From Acinetobacter wuhouensis (GTDB taxonomy: Bacteria; Pseudomonadota; Gammaproteobacteria; Pseudomonadales; Moraxellaceae), in assembly GCF_001696605.3 (NCBI RefSeq), contig NZ_CP031716.1, positions 2,728,001-2,792,000 of the forward strand: a stretch of DNA of 64,000 nucleotides, written 5' to 3'. A program made the position numbers and the translations under genes. Below, in pieces: positions 19,298-27,697 of the stretch (position 1 is the stretch's first letter; each line of letters opens with the position of its first letter). The notes under the pieces are model-generated. The model saw only the letters and a program-made list of their open reading frames with translations. It had not been told where the DNA came from and did not search any database.

Positions 19298-19777
19298 ATG
19301 CAACGTTATCCTATGACTCCTGAAGGCAAGGTTGCTTTGGAGAAAGAATTACAGCAGTTAAAAACTGTTGACCGTCCACGTATCACTGCGGCAATTGCGG
19401 AAGCTCGTGAACATGGGGATTTAAAAGAAAATGCGGAATACCATGCAGCACGTGAGCAACAAGGTTTCTGTGAGGGTCGTATTCAGGACATCGAAGGTAA
19501 ACTCGGTGCTTGCCAAGTGATCGATGTAAAAGAACTTGAGCAAACAGGTCGTGTGGTTTTCGGTGTGACTGTAACCATCGAAAACTTAGATACAGAAGAG
19601 CAAAAGACTTATCGTATCGTTGGTGATGATGAAGCTGACTTTAAAATTCACAAAATTTCTGTAAATTCACCGATTGCACGTGGTCTTCTCGGTAAAAACG
19701 AAGGCGATGAAGTTAAAATCGTAACACCACAAGGTGAAGTAGAATACGAAGTTGTCAGTGTTGAGTATCTTTCATAG
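19298..19777 (+). CDS. greA: Transcription elongation factor GreA
   Basis: 159-residue factor that binds the RNA polymerase secondary channel and stimulates cleavage of backtracked transcripts. The N-terminal antiparallel coiled coil contains the conserved tip ([15 protein letters not shown], residues about 35-52). The C-terminal globular domain ends with [16 protein letters not shown] and [23 protein letters not shown] ribosome-binding region precedes ATG. It lies just after carAB, a common arrangement in pseudomonads and relatives, and has its own terminator. Confidence 0.97.
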   Translation: MQRYPMTPEGKVALEKELQQLKTVDRPRITAAIAEAREHGDLKENAEYHAAREQQGFCEGRIQDIEGKLGACQVIDVKELEQTGRVVFGVTVTIENLDTEEQKTYRIVGDDEADFKIHKISVNSPIARGLLGKNEGDEVKIVTPQGEVEYEVVSVEYLS

Positions 19778-19806
19778 TTATTTAACTAGAAATATTTGAT
19801 AAAATT

Positions 19807-19831
19807 AGGGCTGATCATTCAGCCCTTTTTC
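19807..19831 (+). terminator. Terminator after greA
   Basis: A perfect 8-bp stem AGGGCTGA/TCAGCCCT with loop TCAT is followed by TTTTT. Confidence 0.9.
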
Positions 19832-19844
19832 TTTGATTTAAATA

Positions 19845-20321
19845 ATGAAAATTAAAAATTTGTTTAATTCCACGTTACTACTTTGTCTATTATTACCTAC
19901 AGCACTCTATTTTACAGTGTTGAGAGAAGGCATTATTACTTTTAGCTTCGGATTATTTTTGTGCTTTTGTAGTTATAGTATTTTCTTTTATAGCCAAAAT
20001 AAAAAAAGACCTGCTGATTTATCTACAAATATAATATCATCTTTTGCCTTTGTTGCTCCCATTTTGTTCTTAGGAATATGGGCTCAAATGACATCATTAA
20101 CCAGTCGAAATTTTGAAACATATTTACAACAACATCAATGTGAAAGCACCAAAAAGAGATATAAATATACGGTATCTAAATGTGAAAACAAGGTTTGTAA
20201 AAGTGTACCCGCCTCAGATATTGTGTATTACTGTGACTCCTCTCAGGAAAGTATGTATGAAACTAAATATAAAGAACTTTATGGTCCTAAATATGGAATT
20301 TGGGATGATCAACTTGATTAA
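19845..20321 (+). CDS. Hypothetical small membrane protein
   Basis: 158 residues with three hydrophobic segments (about 8-24, 30-48 and 65-85). A polar C-terminal domain of about 70 residues has four cysteines (HQCES, SKCEN, KVCKS, YYCDS) spaced like two disulfide pairs, suggesting an exported, disulfide-bonded C-terminal domain. Composition is more AT-rich than the carAB genes. It starts 19 bp past the greA terminator. No family was recognised and the function is unknown. Confidence 0.65.
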   Translation: MKIKNLFNSTLLLCLLLPTALYFTVLREGIITFSFGLFLCFCSYSIFFYSQNKKRPADLSTNIISSFAFVAPILFLGIWAQMTSLTSRNFETYLQQHQCESTKKRYKYTVSKCENKVCKSVPASDIVYYCDSSQESMYETKYKELYGPKYGIWDDQLD

Positions 20322-20452
20322 CTAAGACTTATCGCTCATTTCATAAAAAATTTAACTCACAATATAGTCCATCTCTTGCGTATCAAATCGCCATTGTTTA
20401 AATGCTTTTTTCTTTTAAAGTGTTAGAAAATAAAATTTTAAGTGGATATATT

Positions 20453-21337
20453 ATGAAAGCAGGACGAGTCAGTCGAACTGCCGAAGCTGCTGCTGCGCTT
20501 CGTGCCAATCACTATCTTTATGCAAATGACCCTGTATTTTCAGATCCTTATGCTTTTGAAATGACCAATGCACGTTGGCGTTTTTTGCTCAAAAATGGCT
20601 TATTTCGTAAAACCTTAAATTCCACTTTTATGAATCAAACTTTTGGCAAACTCACAGGACAAGTGGTTGGGCGTTCTCGTTATACCGAAGACCTTTTAAT
20701 ACAAGCCATTGAACAGAATCATATTCAACAATATGTCTTAGTCGGTGCAGGATTAGATTCTTTTGTATTACGTTTGGCTGAACAATATCCAAACATAAAA
20801 ATATTTGAAGTCGATCATCCTGATACGCAAAAAACCAAAATTCAGCAACTCAAATCTGTTTTAAAATCTAAACAACTGCCTAGTAATGTTGAATTTGTCA
20901 GCATTGATTTTGAAAAAGAAAAACTGTCTGATGCCCTGCTGCGCAGTCAGTATCAAGCGACTGAAAAAGCGTTCTTTTCTTGGTTAGGCACAACACATTA
21001 TTTAACACCACAAACCACACTTGGGACTTTACAAAATATCGCCTCTATTGCGCCTTCTGGTAGTGAATTGGTGATGGACTATTCAATTGATTATAAAGAA
21101 TTACAAGGCATTGAACGTTATGGCGCTTTTGCTTTAACGCATTTCACTCGCTTCTTAAAAGAACCTTTGATTGGTGCTTTTGCTTCTCAAGACTTGCATC
21201 AAGCTGTTGAGAATATGGGTTATATCGTTGACGAAGATTTATCTGGAGTTGATATTACTGAACGCTATTTCCATGATCGTGCTGATCATATTCGTCATAC
21301 GCATGGATCACATTTGATTCATTTAAAAATTGCTTAG
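20453..21337 (+). CDS. Class I SAM-dependent methyltransferase, LCMT-like (TIGR00027 type)
   Basis: 294 residues. Features of the leucine carboxyl methyltransferase-like bacterial family: N-terminal SRTAEAAAALRANH, a SAM-binding strand YVLVGAGLDSFVLRL near 97-111, the acidic strand FEVDHPDTQ, and AFFSWLGTTHYL. The open frame reaches 20402, but ATG 20453 gives the family-like N-terminus and has GTGGA upstream. The substrate is unknown; homologues are often linked to small-molecule O-methylation. It stands before the acetyltransferase in the same orientation, 67 bp apart. Confidence 0.85.
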   Translation: MKAGRVSRTAEAAAALRANHYLYANDPVFSDPYAFEMTNARWRFLLKNGLFRKTLNSTFMNQTFGKLTGQVVGRSRYTEDLLIQAIEQNHIQQYVLVGAGLDSFVLRLAEQYPNIKIFEVDHPDTQKTKIQQLKSVLKSKQLPSNVEFVSIDFEKEKLSDALLRSQYQATEKAFFSWLGTTHYLTPQTTLGTLQNIASIAPSGSELVMDYSIDYKELQGIERYGAFALTHFTRFLKEPLIGAFASQDLHQAVENMGYIVDEDLSGVDITERYFHDRADHIRHTHGSHLIHLKIA

Positions 21338-21362
21338 GCTATTTAATTCATCTTTTGGACGA

Positions 21363-21410
21363 AGTCATATAAAATGGTGAAACCACTAGCCTTTTGCTTT
21401 TTATATGACT
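21363..21410 (+). promoter_or_regulatory. Inverted repeat enclosing the acetyltransferase start codon
   Basis: AGTCATATAAAA (21363-21374) and TTTTATATGACT (21399-21410) are a perfect 12-bp inverted repeat with a 24-base spacer holding a second small hairpin (TGGT-GAA-ACCA, 21375-21385). The right arm contains the ATG at 21405. In RNA the start codon would be paired. It could also be a DNA operator. No Shine-Dalgarno is visible before the ATG. Confidence 0.6.
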
Positions 21411-22016
21411 GATTCCATTAACTCACCTGTGAAACACTGGTGTGAATTTGAGTTTATTTCTAAAACTGTGAACAATCCAAATATTCACATCAAAGGAAAT
21501 TATTCTTATTATTCAGCTTATTGGGATCAAGGTTTTGAGCGTTGTGTGGTGCGTTATTTACATGATAAACCATCTACACCTGAAAAGCCGATTGATCAGC
21601 TTTATATTGGCAATTTTGTTTGTTTTGGGGCTGAATGCGTCATCATGATGGGTGGCAATCAGTTGCATCGTCCTGACTGGATTTCGACCTTTCCTTTTGA
21701 TACGCGTAGCTTTTTACCTGCGGGTGATACGGTCATTGGTGATGGTTGTTGGATTGGTAGTCGTGCCATGATCATGCAAGGGGTGACTTTAGGTGAAGGT
21801 GCCGTGGTTGCTACAGGTGCTGTGGTTACGCAGGATGTGCCGCCTTATGCCATTGTTGGTGGTGTTCCTGCCAAAGTGATTAAGTATCGTTTTTCTGAGG
21901 AAGATATCGAAAAACTGCTTTCCCTTAAACTCTATGAGATGGATGAAAAGCAGTTTTTAAAGATGCGGGAAGAGTTGCAGACAGGAATTATTTCAAGCTT
22001 AATTAATTTTCGCTAA
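21405..22016 (+). CDS. CatB-like (xenobiotic/Vat) hexapeptide acetyltransferase
   Basis: 203-residue left-handed beta-helix acyltransferase of the CatB/Vat type, which transfers acetyl from acetyl-CoA to hydroxyl groups. Seen are the family N-terminal half ([51 protein letters not shown]) with the catalytic His in GNQLHRP, then hexapeptide repeats ([22 protein letters not shown]) and the [16 protein letters not shown] ending. The true substrate is not predictable; chromosomal members are not necessarily resistance genes. Its last 14 bases overlap the convergent KAP locus. The start codon sits in a strong inverted repeat. Confidence 0.9.
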   Translation: MTDSINSPVKHWCEFEFISKTVNNPNIHIKGNYSYYSAYWDQGFERCVVRYLHDKPSTPEKPIDQLYIGNFVCFGAECVIMMGGNQLHRPDWISTFPFDTRSFLPAGDTVIGDGCWIGSRAMIMQGVTLGEGAVVATGAVVTQDVPPYAIVGGVPAKVIKYRFSEEDIEKLLSLKLYEMDEKQFLKMREELQTGIISSLINFR

Positions 22017-23411
22017 AAATACCTGTTTGGATATACGACTTCCAATCACGAATAAAATAATCAGTATGACTTAATTTATTGATTGCAAATTTTTCAAGAT
22101 ATTCTTTCAAAATAATTTCTTTAGCATCTATTTGTCCCGCTGTGCTATAACGCTTATTAATATTCTCTATCTTTGCTATATGGTCTATGATAAAAAAGTT
22201 ATCAATATTAAATTCTGTAGCAAGTTTTGTATGGATAAAATGCTCTTTTGTCATATAACCAGTATCCCCCCCTCCAAGATATGTGAAAAGAACATCAACT
22301 ATCTGTTTAAAATTAAATAAATTAGTACTTACTGATTGATCGAATAATAATGCCATTAATATCATATTCATCTTATTATCATCAGTCCTTAATAGAGCAA
22401 ACTGATTAATTTTTTTACTTAATTCTCGAGAATTGAATTTTTTTAATAATTGTAATCCAAGTACTAAATAATAAAGTTGATTGACAGTCTCAGTACTTTT
22501 TAACTCATTAATTCTAAATAGCTGTTCTTTAATGATATGTTGATATATTTTTGAGTTAATTATTTCTGGAAATTTTATTGTAAAATCTACAAATTTTTCT
22601 AAATAATCGCCATTTGACTCTGAATCATATCCATAAAAACTTTTGATTGATTGTAATAACTGTGGCTTATTCATCACTAAAACAAAAACTATTTTAGGTA
22701 TATCAAAAAATGTTTAATGCGTTCAATCAAGCGAATCGCAAAGTCAGGGCGACAACGATCAAGTTCATCAATGATAAAAACAAGTGGCTTTTCTAACTTA
22801 CTTGCTAATTCTTTCAATTCATTTTTAAAATCAACTATTGTTTGCTTTTCTAAATGATGATTTTCAATTTTCTTTTCAATATGTTCTTTGAGTTTTCCTG
22901 TAATTTCATCACTTAAAGAGTCATATACATCTTTTCCATCCTTATAAACTTCTTGAATCGCTTCTCCAGCACCTCCAAGCCCGACCCAATGTAGAGCAGC
23001 TTTGGTTGCGATAACAGGAAGAATCGCTGCTAATGAAATTAAAACTGATGCAGTTTTTTCATTAAAACTTTCGACTTCACTTTCATCAATATTTTCAGCT
23101 GTTTTAAATGCTTCACTTATTTCAGCTGCTATTGTTAAAAATGGATCTTCTAAATAATCATTTGCAAAAGCATCTAGATAAATGACGTGATGATTTTTAT
23201 TTTCTAAGTGCCTTTTCCAATTGCGTACAAACCACGTTTTCCCCTCACCCCAACGCGCATCTAAAGCAAGTACAGCACCGCAATTTAAGCGATCTACATA
23301 ATTGGTCAGTTGGATACCTAAACGCTCTCGATCCCAAAGATCACCATCCCAAGCTTGTTCAATATTTTCTAGATTTGTACGTTGCCATGGTAATTGATTC
23401 AGTTCAGACAT
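22003..23411 (-). pseudogene. KAP-family P-loop NTPase, broken by a one-base frameshift
   Basis: The 5' part (23411-22689, 240 codons) has a Walker A-like RWGEGKTW near residues 54-60, a hydrophobic insertion (VLISLAAILPVIATKAAL) typical of KAP NTPases, and Walker B FIIDELDRCRPDFAIRLIERIKHF near 211-235, then hits a stop. The 3' part (22677-22003) continues the family sequence in another frame. One added T in the six-T run (plus strand A run 22705-22710) restores KHFFDIPKIVFVLVMNKPQL and a continuous protein of about 469 residues. KAP ATPases include membrane scaffolding and phage-exclusion proteins. It could be a true pseudogene, a sequencing indel, or -1 slippage at the T run. Confidence 0.85.
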
Positions 23412-23470
23412 TAGTTATTCATTATCATAAAGTTAAAAACATTATGACTGAGTTTCAGTACATTTAAAAC

Positions 23471-24223
23471 TCATTTAGCCTTTTGTCCAACCGGCATCAC
23501 CACTTCACGATACTTTTCAATTTTCTTTGCTTTCTCAGGTTTAAATGATTCCCATGTAAAATCGGTATAATTCAACGTCCATTGATAGTACGGTTTTCCA
23601 ACATCTTTAAATTGAATCGACAGCGTTGAACCACTTTCGTCATGGCAGTGTGGTGAAATTTTATAATCACGTTCAGAAAAACAAGCTCGAATCATTTCAT
23701 AAGCATAAAAAGCAACATCATTCAAAGCGACTTTATACTTTCCATTTGGTTCTAACATTAAAAAATCAGCAATTTGCTCTCCTCTTCCTCCACCTGCATA
23801 ACTTGTGCCCCATTTCTTCACCAAAGCAATAGAAAAGTTTTTTTGATTTAAAGGATAAAAAGCAGGAAAAATTTCGGTGCCATAATCCGCCATTTCATCA
23901 TCAGGGGAATGTTGACTACTATGCCGATAATGATCAAAACGCCATGAATTTATCAATTTATATTGATTATTTACTTTTGATAATTCAAATAACTGAGGTG
24001 TTTCATCCGTTAAATACAATTTATCCTCTGTAGATGCTTTCTTTTTCCAAACATCTACATGATTTCCGCACTTTAAACTTAAAGTATTACAAATGTACTT
24101 CACATGGCCTGTTTCAGCTTTTACTTTTACCCAAGGTGTTACTTTTATTTCCTCAGCTACAACCAATGTTGAAAAACAGTAGAAGCCTAAAAGTATAGTT
24201 AACTTATATACATTCAAAGTCAT
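23471..24223 (-). CDS. Hypothetical secreted protein
   Basis: 250 residues with an N-terminal signal peptide (MTLNVYKLTILLGFYCFSTLVVAEE, cleavage after VVA likely). The mature domain has four cysteines (ICNTLSLKCG, RACFSE, PHCHD) and a mixed beta pattern with many Tyr/Trp (KPYYQWTLNYTDFTWESF). No family was recognised. It lies 7 bp after the enoyl-CoA hydratase gene on the same strand, so the two may share a transcript. Periplasmic location is well supported; function is unknown. Confidence 0.7.
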   Translation of the reverse strand: MTLNVYKLTILLGFYCFSTLVVAEEIKVTPWVKVKAETGHVKYICNTLSLKCGNHVDVWKKKASTEDKLYLTDETPQLFELSKVNNQYKLINSWRFDHYRHSSQHSPDDEMADYGTEIFPAFYPLNQKNFSIALVKKWGTSYAGGGRGEQIADFLMLEPNGKYKVALNDVAFYAYEMIRACFSERDYKISPHCHDESGSTLSIQFKDVGKPYYQWTLNYTDFTWESFKPEKAKKIEKYREVVMPVGQKAK

Positions 24224-24230
24224 GAAATCA

Positions 24231-25019
24231 TCACCGCCCTTTAAAGTTTGGCTTATCTTTCATTAAAAATGCACGAGCGGCTTCAATAAAATCTTCACTC
24301 CGCCCTGCTTTTAACTGCAAATCACGCTCTAATTTTAACTGAGTTTCCAAATCATTTTGCAAAGACACATTCAATGCTTGTTTGATCATGGCATAACTCA
24401 AGGTCGCTTGAGTTGCCATATATTCTGCAAGTTTTTCCACTTCCTGTTGTAATAGATCATCATCAACTACTTTATAAATCATGCCTAGACGTTCAGCTTC
24501 TTCGGCTGAAACTTTTTCTGCAGTAAGCATCAATGCCTTTGCTTTAGCAAAACCAATCATTCTCGGTAAAAACCATGTCGCGCCACCATCTGGAATTAAA
24601 CCCATTTTGCTAAAAATTTGCGTAAAACTTGCAGACTTTGCAGCAATAGTAATATCACATAATAATGGAATACTTGCGCCCGCACCTGCTGCGGTACCAT
24701 TCACCGCACAAATAATGATTTTCGGAATATTCAAGATCAGATCAATCATTGGTTTAAAATACTTTTCGATCACCAACCCCAAATCAATATTATCAACGTC
24801 TTGAAATAGGCTTGGACTCAGTTCCATCCCTGTACAAAAGGCTTTTCCAGTTGCCCCCAGAACAATAACTTTCACTTCAGGATTTTGTTCAAATGCTTTA
24901 AGTGCAGAAATAATTTCTTCACTCATTGATAGCGTTAAACTATTAAGCTGTTGAGGGCGATTCAACATCAAATAACCCACATGATTTTTTTCTTCTACAA
25001 TGATAGTTTGATAATCCAT
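24231..25019 (-). CDS. Enoyl-CoA hydratase/isomerase family protein
   Basis: 262-residue crotonase-fold enzyme. The oxyanion-hole segments are visible: LGATGKAFCTGMELS near residues 55-69 and AVNGTAAGAGASIPLLCDITIAA near 98-120. The acid residue region IPDGGATWFLPRMIG has Asp in the position used by delta3,delta2-isomerases and PaaG-like proteins rather than the Glu pair of classical hydratases, so hydratase versus isomerase cannot be decided. ATG 25019 is used; the alternative at 25037 is a TTG six codons upstream. GAGGAA precedes the ATG. No fatty-acid or phenylacetate operon is adjacent. Confidence 0.9.
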   Translation of the reverse strand: MDYQTIIVEEKNHVGYLMLNRPQQLNSLTLSMSEEIISALKAFEQNPEVKVIVLGATGKAFCTGMELSPSLFQDVDNIDLGLVIEKYFKPMIDLILNIPKIIICAVNGTAAGAGASIPLLCDITIAAKSASFTQIFSKMGLIPDGGATWFLPRMIGFAKAKALMLTAEKVSAEEAERLGMIYKVVDDDLLQQEVEKLAEYMATQATLSYAMIKQALNVSLQNDLETQLKLERDLQLKAGRSEDFIEAARAFLMKDKPNFKGR

Positions 25020-25443
25020 TATCCATTTCCTCTTCAATTATAGTTTTGAAATTTAGTTTTAAAATTTAGCTACATTTTCATTCATGTCTTCTCTGTATTC
25101 AATTTATTGTAATTGAAGAATCTCTACATAAGCTGGCAGATTCTATCAATCCTTAAAAATTATTCAGCAAACATTGATCTATTTTATCTGATGAAAAAAC
25201 ACGCTAAATCATGCGGATTATAAATTTATAGTGCTCGTAAACTGCTCATTAATCTTAAAAAATAAGTATTCATGCAAATTTAGACATTTTAATTGATGTC
25301 TAATTTTGTGCGGACAGCAATAAATTATGTCTATAAATTTACTAGGTTTTATTCATTTCATATTCACGTTATGATCGAGTGAGAAACTAGCAATTGTTAT
25401 AACAACTTGAACTTAAATCTAAGTGCAAATAAGGAAAATACGC
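25020..25443. other. Divergent intergenic region with inverted repeats upstream of the stress-protein gene
   Basis: No gene is seen. A 12-bp inverted repeat with one mismatch (25276-25287 and 25296-25307, core AGACAT/ATGTCT) has an 8-base spacer. A perfect 12-bp palindrome TTGTTATAACAA occupies 25394-25405. Both lie before the universal stress gene and could be operators. GGAAAA at 25433-25438 is a plausible ribosome-binding region. Confidence 0.45.
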
Positions 25444-25881
25444 ATGACTTATCAAAATATCCTCGTTCCAGTCGATGGCTCTGAAACTTCTTTATCTGTC
25501 GTTAAACACGCGGCTGATATTGCCAAAGCATTCAATAGTAAAATCACCGTTGTCCAAGTTATGACTTTAGACCCTTATATTGCAGCGGAATATCTAAGCA
25601 ATGGACAAACAAATCAACTTATTGAACGTGCGCGTGAGTTTATTCAGGACAATATCAATGCTGCCAAAGAACAATTTGTTGCAGAAGGTCTACAAGTTGA
25701 AACCCGCCTCTTAGAAGGTGAAAGCATTACCCATACATTGGCGCAAGCAGTCAATGATTTGAAAATAGATCTTGTCGTACTCAGCTCACATGGTCGTACG
25801 GGTCTGAAAAAACTCATCATGGGCAGTGTCGCACAAGGTTTATTAACTGAGCTACAAATTCCAGTTTTAGTGGTTAAATAA
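25444..25881 (+). CDS. Universal stress protein, UspA family
   Basis: 145-residue single-domain Usp. N-terminal ILVPVDGSETS, a middle region with LEGESITHTLAQA, and the ATP-binding signature SSHGRTGLKKLIMGSVAQGLL (G-2x-G-9x-G-S type) near 115-135, ending PVLVVK. The ATP-binding motif suggests the UspFG/MJ0577-like nucleotide-binding subgroup. ATG 25444 is chosen over a GTG at 25423. Monocistronic. Its promoter region holds two inverted repeats. Confidence 0.93.
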   Translation: MTYQNILVPVDGSETSLSVVKHAADIAKAFNSKITVVQVMTLDPYIAAEYLSNGQTNQLIERAREFIQDNINAAKEQFVAEGLQVETRLLEGESITHTLAQAVNDLKIDLVVLSSHGRTGLKKLIMGSVAQGLLTELQIPVLVVK

Positions 25882-25962
25882 GCATTTAAACTGATTTTTC
25901 TGCTTAAATTTCTGCTTTTCCTAAAACCTGTTGTTCTTAATGCGACAGGTTTTTTGTTTTGC

Positions 25963-26277
25963 TTATGGTTTCCATTGAAATTGTTTCAAATTCACCTTTC
26001 CATTGATCACAACAACGCCTTCTTCCAATAATTTTGCTGTCTGCACACACATTCCCATTTCGTCTAATTTATTCAAGCTGATTCGACCTTGTGAATTAAT
26101 GACGCGATACCAAGGAATATCATGGTCAGATGGAAGTTGACCCAAAACTTTTCCCACCAGTCGTGCATGTTTAGGCAAACCTGCCAAGCTGGCTATTTGT
26201 CCATAGCTCGCCACTTTGCTTTTCGGTATTTGAACGATGACATTGAGAATCATCTGTGCTAATTCTGGATTTGACAT
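25963..26277 (-). CDS. Alkyltransferase-like protein (ATL), MGMT family without the active Cys
   Basis: 104-residue protein covering only the DNA-binding domain of O6-alkylguanine-DNA alkyltransferase. The usual PCHRV active site is replaced by PWYRV with Trp56, the hallmark of ATL proteins, which bind O6-alkylguanine and flag it for nucleotide excision repair without repairing it. The helix-turn-helix with the Arg finger (HARLVGKVLGQLP) is intact. Length is normal for ATLs. It is convergent with the Usp gene and divergent from the hydrolase. Confidence 0.92.
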   Translation of the reverse strand: MSNPELAQMILNVIVQIPKSKVASYGQIASLAGLPKHARLVGKVLGQLPSDHDIPWYRVINSQGRISLNKLDEMGMCVQTAKLLEEGVVVINGKVNLKQFQWKP

Positions 26278-26414
26278 AGAACTTGGATAAACCTGCTGGA
26301 ATTATGCTAAATTGACATTTTAAATTGGCTTTTTGCGTTTTAGGCAAATGCATTTTTATCATGCATATTCTAATGTAAAAACGTTTCTAAACTAAAACAA
26401 CAAGAGTATTCATC

Positions 26415-27389
26415 ATGAAAGGAATCTTGAACAAAATAGTTTTATCTACTGCACTGGTCATGGGGTCAGTGACAGCAATCGGTATTTCTAGTACAACCTA
26501 TGCTGCACCTGCCATTGATATCCAAAGCGTGCTACAACAAGAACGAGCTTGGGCAGGCATGGAAACTAAACGTGTCAAAGTCGGTGACATTGATTGGGCA
26601 TATAGTGAAGGTGGCCCTGCTGGTAAGCCTACGATTCTATTGGTTCATGGTCTTGCTGGTAGTCGTGATAACTGGAATCGTGTCGCACGCTATTTAACAC
26701 CGTATTATCATGTGATTATTCCAGATCTACCAGGTCAAGGTGGCAGTAAAGTCCCCGCAGATTTTGACTATTCTCTACCGAATTTGACTGAAAAATTACG
26801 ACGTTTTGCCGAAGCTGTAAAAATTGAAAAAGATTTAAATATCGCAGGTCACTCAATGGGTGGTTCAATTGCTTTACTATATGCTGCGCAATACCCTGTT
26901 GATGCGAAATCACTCTTTTTAGTCGACAGCGCTGGTGTATTTAAATCTGCCAATACCCCTTATCTCAAAGATCCAACAACATTGCGCAATATGATCGTGA
27001 GCAAGCCAGGGGATTTTGATCGCTTAATGAAAATTGCCATGAATCAACAACCTTTCATTCCGAAAGAGCTCAAAGATGCGCAAGAAAAACTCATGATCAG
27101 CCAAGCTGGAAATACCACAAAATTGGTTGAACAACTCATCGTAATGTCGAAATTATTTACCCCTGATTCATTTGCCATTGCAGCGCGTTCTATTGATCAA
27201 CCTGTTCTCATTGCATGGGGAGAAAAAGATCAAATTATCAATGTAGAAGCGGCAGCAGAGTTGAAAGGTTTATTGAAGAATGCCCAAGACCCTATTATTT
27301 TAAAAGGTGTTGGACATATGCCGATTTTAGAGCAAGAGCAGCTTTTGATTAAACCGTATTTGGATTTTCTAGCAAAATACAATCGTTAA
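26415..27389 (+). CDS. Exported alpha/beta hydrolase (lipase/esterase-like)
   Basis: 324 residues with a signal peptide ending TTYA-AP near residue 31. The hydrolase core has LLVHGLAGSRDNWNRVA (HG oxyanion region), nucleophile elbow GHSMGGS with Ser near 146, an acid near GEKDQIIN, and the catalytic His in GVGHMP near 302. Fold and export suggest a periplasmic or secreted esterase/lipase. The substrate is unknown. It is a single gene; AACAAGAG precedes the ATG region, and a hairpin follows the stop. Confidence 0.88.
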   Translation: MKGILNKIVLSTALVMGSVTAIGISSTTYAAPAIDIQSVLQQERAWAGMETKRVKVGDIDWAYSEGGPAGKPTILLVHGLAGSRDNWNRVARYLTPYYHVIIPDLPGQGGSKVPADFDYSLPNLTEKLRRFAEAVKIEKDLNIAGHSMGGSIALLYAAQYPVDAKSLFLVDSAGVFKSANTPYLKDPTTLRNMIVSKPGDFDRLMKIAMNQQPFIPKELKDAQEKLMISQAGNTTKLVEQLIVMSKLFTPDSFAIAARSIDQPVLIAWGEKDQIINVEAAAELKGLLKNAQDPIILKGVGHMPILEQEQLLIKPYLDFLAKYNR

Positions 27390-27423
27390 TCATTTAAGAA
27401 CTGACTGTACTTTCATGATCACC

Positions 27424-27459
27424 AACAGAGCCTATACGTAGGTTCTGCTGTTAAATTTT
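27424..27459 (+). terminator. Probable terminator after the exported hydrolase
   Basis: An imperfect stem, AACAGAGCCTA against TAGGTTCTGCTGTT with a short bulge and TACG loop, is followed by AAATTTTT. The rest of the gap before the IS (to 27636) shows nothing recognised. Confidence 0.5.
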
Positions 27460-27633
27460 TCATTGAAAACCCATAGCTTTATTTACATAAGATCTTTTAA
27501 TCAACAGAAATATAAGCATAATCAATAAAGCAACTCTGCATAGATAATCTTTCTTCAATAATTTAACAATATTTTGAGTGCTTAATAAGACTTAACTATG
27601 TTCAAAATTATATTTCTCCAGTATTAAATCAAC

Positions 27634-27636
27634 ATC
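27634..27636. repeat. Possible 3-bp target-site duplication, left copy
   Basis: ATC directly outside the left inverted repeat matches ATC at 28919-28921 outside the right one. Three bases can match by chance, but 3 bp is a usual IS3-family target duplication length. Confidence 0.4.
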
Positions 27637-27697
27637 AGAGGTGGTCCCACTTGTTTGAACAACTAAAAGCGTATTTATAAGTGATATTCCGCTCTAG

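Noticed and set aside
21405..22016. Calling the CatB-like acetyltransferase a chloramphenicol resistance gene
   Set aside because: The fold and motifs only place it in the broad xenobiotic/Vat hexapeptide group; substrate cannot be read from sequence.
22132..22320. 62-codon plus-strand frame in the KAP locus
   Set aside because: Cys/Ile-rich antisense frame in the 3' part of the broken KAP gene; no support.
22003..23411. A complete phage defence system around the KAP gene
   Set aside because: Neighbours are an acetyltransferase, a secreted hypothetical protein and an enoyl-CoA hydratase; no second defence gene is recognised and the KAP frame is broken.
25963..26277. Active O6-methylguanine-DNA methyltransferase (ogt)
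   Set aside because: The active-site Cys is replaced by Trp (PWYRV) and the protein is only the DNA-binding domain, so it is an ATL.
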